Positions 49,125 to 55,628 of a stretch of DNA of 64,000 nt are shown in pieces. Position numbers and translations under genes: made by a program. Origin of the DNA: Arthrobacter sp. MAHUQ-56 (GTDB lineage: Bacteria > Actinomycetota > Actinomycetes > Actinomycetales > Micrococcaceae). The stretch lies in contig NZ_JAIFZQ010000017.1 in NCBI RefSeq assembly GCF_019710585.1, positions 1-64,000 on the forward strand, written 5' to 3'. Below the pieces are notes generated by a model. It was not told where the DNA came from. It searched no databases and saw nothing but the letters and a program-made list of their open reading frames with translations. Within the stretch, counting starts at the first letter, position 1. Every line of letters starts with the position of its first letter.

Positions 49125-50339
49125 TCAGGACGCGTACGACGGCGGGGCCCACCCGGTTGCGTCGGCCCAGGCACACATCCGGGGCCAGGCGGCCTCGGTG
49201 AACCAGGGTTCCTTGGCTTCAGCGTAGGCCCCGGTTCCGGCCCGGCCGGCAAAACGTTCCGCGAGGGCCGCTTTGTGCGCCTGGTAGTCACTGCGGGCAG
49301 TGGGCTCGTTCCGCAGCCAGTCCCGGAACATCAGGGCGTAGCGCCACCCGGGCGAGCCGGCAACGCGGACGTGGAGGTTCACCGGGCGTCCCGGGTCGGC
49401 GTTGGCGTGGAACCGTTTCTGCCATTGGCCAGGGTCCGGCTCGCCCGGTTTCGGAGTATCAGCTTCCACGCCCGGGACAGCCGGAAAACCGGCCGCGGCC
49501 AGGAGCGGCGTGATGCGGGTGGCGGTTTCGAGGTCCGGCACTGCCACCTGGAGGTCGATCACGTCCTTGGCTGCCAGCCCGGGCACGGAGGTGGAGCCAA
49601 TATGGTCCACCGCAAGGACGAGCCCGGGTGCCGCGGCCATGATCCGTGCCGCGATCCTGGCCGCCTGCCCCGCCCACTCCTCCCGGTGCGGATGCAGGAC
49701 CGGGCCGGCGTCCCGTGGTGCGCGCCGGCCCGCAGCCAGGTTGCGGGCGAAGGGCACCAGCCTGTCATCCCAGAGCCTGTCCACCTGGCCCAGCAGGTGC
49801 TCCACGCTGCCCGAGTTGTCCAGGACGACGTCGGCGGCGGCCAGCCGGACATCGCGGGCGGCCTGCGCAGCCATCCGGGCGCGCGCGGCATCCCCGGTCA
49901 TGCCGCGCAGTTCCTGCATGCGCTGCAGCCGCACCTCGTCCGGGGCATCAACCACCAGGACCAGGTGGAAGGCGCTCCCCTGCCCTGTCTCAACCAGCAG
50001 GGGGATGTCCTGGACCACCACCGCATCGTCGGGCGCGGTCTCCGTGATGGCAGCGGCGCGGGCACGGACCAGCGGATGGATGATGGCGTTCAGCGCCGCG
50101 AGCCGCTCCGGGTTGCCGAACACCGCCTCGCCGAGCCGCGCGCGGTCAAGCCGCCCGCCGCCGTCGAGCATCTCCTTGCCAAACTCCTCCGCCACGCGGG
50201 CCAGGCCTTCGGTCCCCGGCTCCACCACTTCCCTCGCCAGCGCATCCGCATCCACCAGGACCGCGCCGCGCTCCTGCAGGCGCGCAGCCACCAGCGATTT
50301 CCCGGACGCGATGCCGCCCGTCAACCCAATCTTCAGCAC
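49125..50339 (-). CDS. coaE: Dephospho-CoA kinase fused to a GrpB/UPF0157 domain
   Basis: A 404-aa two-domain protein. The N-terminal ~200 residues are dephospho-CoA kinase, the last enzyme of coenzyme A synthesis, with P-loop GGIASGKS (residues 8-15). From ~residue 220 a GrpB-like nucleotidyltransferase-fold domain follows (VDHIGSTSVPGLAAKDVIDLQVAV; KRFHANADPGRPVNLHVRV). The same fusion is known in M. tuberculosis CoaE, where the extra domain is thought to help folding or regulation. Start: GTG with TAGGGT 6 nt upstream. It is next to uvrB, as in mycobacteria. Confidence 0.93.
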   Translation of the reverse strand: MLKIGLTGGIASGKSLVAARLQERGAVLVDADALAREVVEPGTEGLARVAEEFGKEMLDGGGRLDRARLGEAVFGNPERLAALNAIIHPLVRARAAAITETAPDDAVVVQDIPLLVETGQGSAFHLVLVVDAPDEVRLQRMQELRGMTGDAARARMAAQAARDVRLAAADVVLDNSGSVEHLLGQVDRLWDDRLVPFARNLAAGRRAPRDAGPVLHPHREEWAGQAARIAARIMAAAPGLVLAVDHIGSTSVPGLAAKDVIDLQVAVPDLETATRITPLLAAAGFPAVPGVEADTPKPGEPDPGQWQKRFHANADPGRPVNLHVRVAGSPGWRYALMFRDWLRNEPTARSDYQAHKAALAERFAGRAGTGAYAEAKEPWFTEAAWPRMCAWADATGWAPPSYAS

Positions 50340-50345
50340 CCTCCC

Positions 50346-50351
50346 ACCCTA
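50346..50351 (-). promoter_or_regulatory. Leaderless-type -10 (TAGGGT) of coaE
   Basis: TAGGGT lies 6 nt before the GTG at 50339. The spacer GGGAGG also resembles a ribosome site, so a leadered mRNA remains possible. Confidence 0.4.
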
Positions 50352-50360
50352 GGGCACGCC

Positions 50361-51038
50361 TCAAGGATCACCGGTGGCCCCTTGGCCCCCCTCATGCGCT
50401 AACGCGGTTTGCTCGGCACGGCTTCTGATTCCCTGGAGCATCCGCCGGGACATGATGAAGCTTGCCACCTCCACGGCTTCAACCATCCACGCTGTCCACC
50501 ATCGACGGTAGGCATACCGCTCCCGTACCAGCAGCCGGGTGCTGCCGTCGGCCTGCGGCTGCAGGACGAACGCCCATGAGAAGTCGAACGGCCCGGGAGG
50601 CGAATCGGGTGGCACGCGCAGGACCAGCGCCCTGCCTTGGTCCACCAAACCCACTTCCAGGTCTGCGGACGCAGCCGGTGCCAGGTGGAAACGGTCGCCC
50701 GCCTTAAGGTCCTGCCACTCGGGGTGGACACGGTCCGCGCTGTGGATGTCCAGGGCGGCGAGGTTTTCCAGGAAGTCGTAGCTGTACAGCCCGCCGCGGC
50801 GCTGACCCATCTGGGCCAGCCAGGGCCAGACCGCCGACGCCGGGGCATTGATGGAGATTGCGCGTGTTGCCTGCAGGTCCGCGGCGGGCAGGAAGTCATC
50901 CCCTGGCAGGGGACCGTTAAATTCGGCATCGGAGGCACCCCACCGCAAGGAGAACCGCCGGAAGAAGAAACCCGCCGCCGCCACGGCGGCGACCACCACG
51001 GGCCCGGGAAGCCGATTTCCATCCAGTGACGACGACAT
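50361..51038 (-). CDS. SRPBCC family protein with N-terminal membrane anchor
   Basis: A 225-aa protein. A hydrophobic segment (residues ~11-27, PGPVVVAAVAAAGFFF) is followed by a START/SRPBCC-type domain (ATRAISINAPASAVWPWLAQMGQRRGGLYSYDFLENL), a fold that binds hydrophobic ligands. The ligand and role are unknown. GGAGAA precedes the ATG at 51038. It lies 21 bp upstream of coaE but on the same strand, so read-through is possible. Confidence 0.75.
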   Translation of the reverse strand: MSSSLDGNRLPGPVVVAAVAAAGFFFRRFSLRWGASDAEFNGPLPGDDFLPAADLQATRAISINAPASAVWPWLAQMGQRRGGLYSYDFLENLAALDIHSADRVHPEWQDLKAGDRFHLAPAASADLEVGLVDQGRALVLRVPPDSPPGPFDFSWAFVLQPQADGSTRLLVRERYAYRRWWTAWMVEAVEVASFIMSRRMLQGIRSRAEQTALAHEGGQGATGDP

Positions 51039-51146
51039 GAATCAATTCTCCGGACAGCGTCCCTCCCCTGTCATGGGACCTAAGCCCTGGTGCCAGTGCG
51101 GACGCTGCGCCGGATTCCGAAGCCAAAAGAGTCGGTACGCCCGCAC

Positions 51147-51152
51147 TAGACT
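51147..51152 (+). promoter_or_regulatory. Leaderless-type -10 (TAGACT) of the YigZ-family gene
   Basis: TAGACT lies 7 nt before the GTG at 51160, with no Shine-Dalgarno sequence. It helps to fix this start. Confidence 0.5.
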
Positions 51153-51159
51153 GGGCCGG

Positions 51160-51870
51160 GTGCATGAACAGGAGAGCAGGGCCACGGCCTATACGACGCT
51201 GGCCGCCGGTCCGGATTTCCGCCACGAACTCGAGATCAAACGGTCCAGGTTCATCACGGTCCTTCGCCGGGCAGCCACCGAGGACCAGGCCCGGGACCTC
51301 GTGGCAGGCCTCCGCCGCGAGTTCCATGACGCCCGGCACCACTGCTCGGCGTTCATCATCGGCCCGGACCGGGGCATCCAGCGCTCCAGCGATGACGGCG
51401 AACCCTCCGGAACCGCCGGGATCCCCATGCTGGAGGCCCTGGCCAAAAGGGAAACGGCGCCCGGGGTGGCCGACCTCAGCGACGTCAGTGCCGTCGTCGT
51501 GCGCTACTTCGGCGGCATCCTGCTCGGCGCCGGCGGGCTGGTCCGGGCGTACTCCGAATCCGTGTCCTCCGCGCTGTCACTGGCGCCCCTGGTGCGCCGC
51601 AGCAGGCTGCGCGTCTGCGCCGTGGACGTGCCGCACGCCGCGGCGGGACGGCTGGAAAACGACCTGCGTGCCGCCGGTTTCACCATGGCACCGACAAGCT
51701 ACGGGGCCCAGGGCACTGTCCTGCGTGTCGCCGTGGCGGATGAAGCCGGCGCCATTGCGGCTGCCGCCGAGCGAGTCCAGGTGCTCACCGCCGGCAGTGC
51801 CTCGCTGACGCCCGAAGGAACGGAGTGGATAGATGAGCCCCTCGCCCAGGGTATCGCTGGTGGACGTTGA
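51160..51870 (+). CDS. YigZ/IMPACT family protein
   Basis: A 236-aa member of the IMPACT (UPF0029) family. Seen: HELEIKRSRFITVLRRA at the N-terminus, HHCSAFIIG, SSDDGEPSGTAGIPMLE and VVVRYFGGILLGAGGLVRAY, the classic YigZ motifs. Eukaryotic IMPACT regulates translation through GCN2; the bacterial function is unknown. I chose the GTG at 51160; the frame is open further upstream but that part overlaps the SRPBCC gene antisense. It overlaps the following GNAT gene by 38 nt. Confidence 0.9.
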   Translation: MHEQESRATAYTTLAAGPDFRHELEIKRSRFITVLRRAATEDQARDLVAGLRREFHDARHHCSAFIIGPDRGIQRSSDDGEPSGTAGIPMLEALAKRETAPGVADLSDVSAVVVRYFGGILLGAGGLVRAYSESVSSALSLAPLVRRSRLRVCAVDVPHAAAGRLENDLRAAGFTMAPTSYGAQGTVLRVAVADEAGAIAAAAERVQVLTAGSASLTPEGTEWIDEPLAQGIAGGR

Positions 51871-52330
51871 CGACGCCACCGCGGAGCAGCTGCTCGAGCT
51901 GGCCAAGCGTGACGCCTCCCCTGACGAGGTGGCTCCCCCGCTCGGCGGCCCCGGCTGGAACCCGGAGCGGACCGCTTGGTTCTTCGGCTACCACCGGGCC
52001 GCTGCCGTGGGACTCGACGGCCCGGCCGGCGAAAAGTCATGGGCCGTGCTCAGTGACGGGGGCGTGGCCGGCTCCGTCCGGCTCAAGCGCGATGCCTCCG
52101 GCACGCACACTGCGGAGACCGGCATCTGGCTTGGCCGCAGCTTCCGCTCCCGCGGCATCGGTGGCGCCGCCCTGGGCCTGCTCCTGGCAGAGGCCCGCCG
52201 CGCCGGAATGCAGCGGGTCACCGCCCGTACCCTCGCGGCGAATACCAGTGCCCAGCGGCTTCTGGCGGCAGCCGGGGCCGTACTTACGCCGGACGATGAC
52301 GGAACGGTCCTCGCCGTCGTCGAGCTCTAG
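51833..52330 (+). CDS. GNAT family N-acetyltransferase
   Basis: A 165-aa acetyltransferase. The acetyl-CoA binding region is IWLGRSFRSRGIGGAALGL (motif A, R-x-x-G-I-G-G), followed by RVTARTLAANTSAQRLLAAAGA (motif B). The substrate is unknown. Its ATG lies 38 nt inside the YigZ-family gene in another frame, so the two are probably expressed together. A strong hairpin follows at 52491-52527. Confidence 0.83.
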   Translation: MSPSPRVSLVDVDDATAEQLLELAKRDASPDEVAPPLGGPGWNPERTAWFFGYHRAAAVGLDGPAGEKSWAVLSDGGVAGSVRLKRDASGTHTAETGIWLGRSFRSRGIGGAALGLLLAEARRAGMQRVTARTLAANTSAQRLLAAAGAVLTPDDDGTVLAVVEL

Positions 52331-52490
52331 CACCGCCGGGCCTTAACCCACTCGAGCTCCAACCCGGGAAACCGGAAAGCGTGACTTCTGCGTTGCCTGA
52401 AAGCCGCCGGTCCCGGGAATCCGCGGCACCCGTTGGCCCTCGACCCGCATGAGTTACGCATTTTCGTCGCTGGGAAGACCCCTGTTAAAG

Positions 52491-52527
52491 CACCAGACCC
52501 CCTGCCGGTCAGGCAGGGGGTCTGGTG
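52491..52527. terminator. Terminator between rpsA and the GNAT gene
   Basis: A perfect 16-bp stem (CACCAGACCCCCTGCC / GGCAGGGGGTCTGGTG) with a 5-nt loop. On the minus strand CTTTAACAG follows, so it serves rpsA; it could also stop the convergent GNAT transcript. The rest of 52331-52557 shows no gene. Confidence 0.85.
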
Positions 52528-52557
52528 TTGAACCCGGAAGATCCGGGCCGGTGGCAA

Positions 52558-54033
52558 TTAGTTGCCGGTCAGCTTCTCGCGGAGAGCAGCAAGTGCCTCG
52601 TCCGAAGCCAGGGTGCCGGCACCGGTGTCGGTGGCAGCAGGCTCGGAGGAGTAGCTGGTGGTGCCGGAGTCGCCCTCACCGGACGTCGCCGCAGCGGCGT
52701 CGTCGGCAGCGTGCTGGGCAACCTGCTTCTTGTGTGCTTCCCAACGTGCCTGGGCGTCAGCGTACTGCTGCTCCCATGCGGCGCGCTGTGCTTCGTAGCC
52801 CTCGAGCCATTCGTTGGACTCGGGGTCGAAGCCCTCGGGGTACTTGTAGTTGCCCTCTTCGTCGTACTCTGCGGCCATGCCGTACAGGGCGGGATCGAAT
52901 TCGGTGCTGTCGGCGTCGACACCCTCGTTGGCCTGCTTGAGGGACAGCGAGATGCGGCGGCGCTCCAGGTCGATGTCGATGACCTTGACGAACAGTTCGT
53001 CGCCAACGGAGACAACCTGCTCAGCCAGCTCAACGTGGCGCACGGCGAGCTCGGAGATGTGGACCAGGCCTTCGATGCCGTCTTCGACGCGGACGAACGC
53101 ACCGAACGGAACGAGCTTGGTGACCTTACCCGGAACAACCTGGCCGAGGGCGTGGGTGCGGGCGAAGGTCTGCCACGGGTCTTCCTGCGTAGCCTTGAGC
53201 GACAGGGAGACGCGCTCGCGGTCCAGGTCGACCTCGAGGACCTCGACGGTGACTTCCTGGCCAACCTCGACAACCTCGGACGGGTGGTCGATGTGCTTCC
53301 AGGACAGCTCGGAAACGTGAACCAGGCCGTCTACGCCGCCCAGGTCCACGAAGGCACCGAAGTTGACGATGGAGGAAACAACGCCGGGACGGACCTGGCC
53401 CTTTTCCAGCTTGTTGAGGAAGGTGGAGCGGACCTCGGACTGGGTCTGCTCGAGCCATGCACGGCGGGACAGCACAACGTTGTTGCGGTTCTTGTCCAGT
53501 TCGATGATCTTGGCTTCGATCTGCTGGCCGATGTACGGAGCCAGGTCGCGCACGCGGCGCATCTCGACCAGGGATGCGGGCAGGAAGCCGCGCAGGCCGA
53601 TGTCGAGGATAAGACCACCCTTGACGACCTCGATGACGGTACCGGTGACAACACCGTCTTCTTCCTTGACCTTCTCGATGTCGCCCCAGGCACGCTCGTA
53701 CTGAGCGCGCTTCTTGGAGAGGATCAGGCGGCCTTCTTTGTCTTCCTTGGTGAGCACCAGGGCTTCGACCTGATCGCCGACGGAGACAACGTCTCCGGGA
53801 TCAACGTCGTGCTTGATGGAAAGCTCGCGGGAGGGGATGACACCTTCGGTCTTGTAACCGATGTCGAGCAGGACTTCATCGCGGTCGACCTTGACGACGG
53901 TACCCTCGACGAGGTCTCCGTCGTTGAAGTACTTGATGGTCGCGTCGACTGCTGCGAGGAAGTCCTCAGCGGTACCGATGTCGTTGATGGCGACCTGCGG
54001 GGTACCGGGCTTCTCGGTGGAGGTGATGGTCAT
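52558..54033 (-). CDS. rpsA: 30S ribosomal protein S1
   Basis: A 491-aa S1 protein with four S1 RNA-binding repeats (about residues 36-105, 123-187, 208-276 and 293-362; for example GTVVKVDRDEVLLDIGYKTEG and SIVNFGAFVDLGGVDGLVHVSEL). A long, acidic, low-complexity C-terminal tail follows. It brings mRNAs to the small ribosomal subunit. The four-domain form is the actinobacterial type. Many leaderless mRNAs in this region would not need S1. GGAG lies 11 nt before the ATG. Confidence 0.96.
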   Translation of the reverse strand: MTITSTEKPGTPQVAINDIGTAEDFLAAVDATIKYFNDGDLVEGTVVKVDRDEVLLDIGYKTEGVIPSRELSIKHDVDPGDVVSVGDQVEALVLTKEDKEGRLILSKKRAQYERAWGDIEKVKEEDGVVTGTVIEVVKGGLILDIGLRGFLPASLVEMRRVRDLAPYIGQQIEAKIIELDKNRNNVVLSRRAWLEQTQSEVRSTFLNKLEKGQVRPGVVSSIVNFGAFVDLGGVDGLVHVSELSWKHIDHPSEVVEVGQEVTVEVLEVDLDRERVSLSLKATQEDPWQTFARTHALGQVVPGKVTKLVPFGAFVRVEDGIEGLVHISELAVRHVELAEQVVSVGDELFVKVIDIDLERRRISLSLKQANEGVDADSTEFDPALYGMAAEYDEEGNYKYPEGFDPESNEWLEGYEAQRAAWEQQYADAQARWEAHKKQVAQHAADDAAAATSGEGDSGTTSYSSEPAATDTGAGTLASDEALAALREKLTGN

Positions 54034-54079
54034 GTAGTAGGGGCTCCGTTGTGGATAGTTAGTCGGTCAGGCAAACCGG

Positions 54080-54107
54080 CGCGCCCGCGTCATGGAACGC
54101 AGGCGCG
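54080..54107 (-). other. Hairpin in the rpsA 5' leader
   Basis: CGCGCC-C-GCGT pairs with ACGC-A-GGCGCG around a CATGGA loop, 47-74 nt upstream of the rpsA start. It may take part in autogenous control by S1, known for other bacteria. The 221-bp gap holds no gene. Confidence 0.45.
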
Positions 54108-54254
54108 ATGTACGGTGAATCCGAACGGATCCGCCGGGTCATCCTGATTTTGTGGATTGCTGTTACAGATACTGCAGAACGTGCACGTGGTACACGCCCG
54201 TTTATTCTAGTCGCAGCCGCCAACACGGGTCAAAAGCGGTGCTGAGCCCGTCGC

Positions 54255-55553
54255 CTAGAAGTGGGTGAGGCAGTGCGTCGCCCGCTCCACCGCGAACATC
54301 TGCCGGGCGCTGAGGGCAGCCCCGGGCCTTGCCTCGCTGATCGTGCCGGCCGCCTTCAAGGTCACGGGACAGACGCCGCCCAGGTAGATGGAGGAGAGGG
54401 CGGAGACGTCCAGTACCAGGTCCGCCGCCGTGCCGTCGGCAACGCGTTCGACGGCGGCCTGCCCGCCCTGGACGTCCAGCGCAAACGTCCCTGGCGTGAG
54501 GCCGAGCGGGTCCCCCACCTCCAGGACCAGCCGGCCATCGGACGCGTAGTGCCGGGCCGCCAGGGCCTGCGGAATGTCGAGAAGCCGGAGCCAGAGCATG
54601 TCGCGGCTGTCCGACGCTTCGATGCAGCGGGCGTCCGTGAGCGCCCAGCCGAGGGGATCGTCCACGGGCGCCTCGTTCCAGGAGACGCGCTCCACGAGGT
54701 CGATGGCGGCCAGGTACTGCCAGAGCTCCAGGTACGCGTGGTCCGTGCCGGCGACGAGGTCCACCACCTCGACGGTGGCCGGGTCGGTGTCCCAGCCGAG
54801 GAACTTGTAGGAAACGTAGCCGTCGATCCCGCCCTCCGGGCCATAGTGCAGTGCCACCTTGACGGCGGGATCCTCCTTCCCGTCCCGGGCGAGCGACCCC
54901 GACGCCAGCTGCCGGTACCATTCCTGCCGGTCAATGGACCCGGGCGTGTGGCGGTGGACCCGGCCGAAGACTGCGGGCGCCACCTCGAGCAGGACTTTCG
55001 GGTCCGCCACCTCGACGGTGCCGATGGCCTGGTGCTGCAGGGTGAAGCGCGCCGTGGTGTCGACCTTGACGGAGCGCTCAAGGCTGGCCACGCCGTAGCC
55101 GAAGCGCCCGTAGATGGTTCCTTCGGATGCGGTGAGCGCCGCCACGGCGATGCCGTCCTCCTTCGCGAGCTGGAGGTCTTCGGTCATCATGCGGCGGAGC
55201 AGGCCGCGCCTGCGGTGGGACGTGCGGACCGTCACCGCAGTGACCAGCTGGGCCTCGATCATCCGGCCGAAGCCGATGTTCAGGCTCTTCCGCATGGTGC
55301 CGAAGGTGGCGACGGGTACGTCGGCCGGCAGGGACGATGCCGCCACAGGTCCGGTCTGGTACGCGCCGGTGAAGATCCGGCCGTCCGCCTCGTAGGTGGC
55401 GAGGGACCGCTCCACATGGTCGGATGTGCGGGTTGCTTCATGGAAACCGAAGCCCACGGCCCGGGCCCAGGTTTCGGCTTCCGCGTAACCGTCTTTGCCT
55501 TTGGACACGGCGGGAAAGCGCCGGATTTGGTAGTTTCCGCTCAGATCACCCAT
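54255..55553 (-). CDS. Eis-like GNAT family N-acetyltransferase
   Basis: A 432-aa protein with the three-part Eis layout: an N-terminal GNAT domain ([20 protein letters not shown] holds the acetyl-CoA loop), a second degenerate GNAT domain, and a C-terminal sterol-carrier-like domain ending in HCLTHF, whose terminal carboxylate acts as the catalytic base in Eis. In M. tuberculosis Eis acetylates aminoglycosides and proteins; in soil actinobacteria the natural substrates are unknown. Start: ATG with TAGGCT 7 nt upstream. Confidence 0.88.
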   Translation of the reverse strand: MGDLSGNYQIRRFPAVSKGKDGYAEAETWARAVGFGFHEATRTSDHVERSLATYEADGRIFTGAYQTGPVAASSLPADVPVATFGTMRKSLNIGFGRMIEAQLVTAVTVRTSHRRRGLLRRMMTEDLQLAKEDGIAVAALTASEGTIYGRFGYGVASLERSVKVDTTARFTLQHQAIGTVEVADPKVLLEVAPAVFGRVHRHTPGSIDRQEWYRQLASGSLARDGKEDPAVKVALHYGPEGGIDGYVSYKFLGWDTDPATVEVVDLVAGTDHAYLELWQYLAAIDLVERVSWNEAPVDDPLGWALTDARCIEASDSRDMLWLRLLDIPQALAARHYASDGRLVLEVGDPLGLTPGTFALDVQGGQAAVERVADGTAADLVLDVSALSSIYLGGVCPVTLKAAGTISEARPGAALSARQMFAVERATHCLTHF

Positions 55554-55560
55554 TTGTCCG

Positions 55561-55566
55561 AGCCTA
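55561..55566 (-). promoter_or_regulatory. Leaderless-type -10 (TAGGCT) of the Eis-like gene
   Basis: TAGGCT lies 7 nt before the ATG at 55553, with no Shine-Dalgarno sequence. Confidence 0.5.
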
Positions 55567-55628
55567 GTAACGAATCCGGCGCCTGACCAGCAAAAACGCG
55601 TCCGGGGCTGGCTTGGACGCCCTCCGGC

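Noticed and set aside
52331..52490. Possible tRNA or small gene in the gap before rpsA
   Set aside because: No cloverleaf could be drawn on either strand, and there is no open frame with a start and ribosome site.
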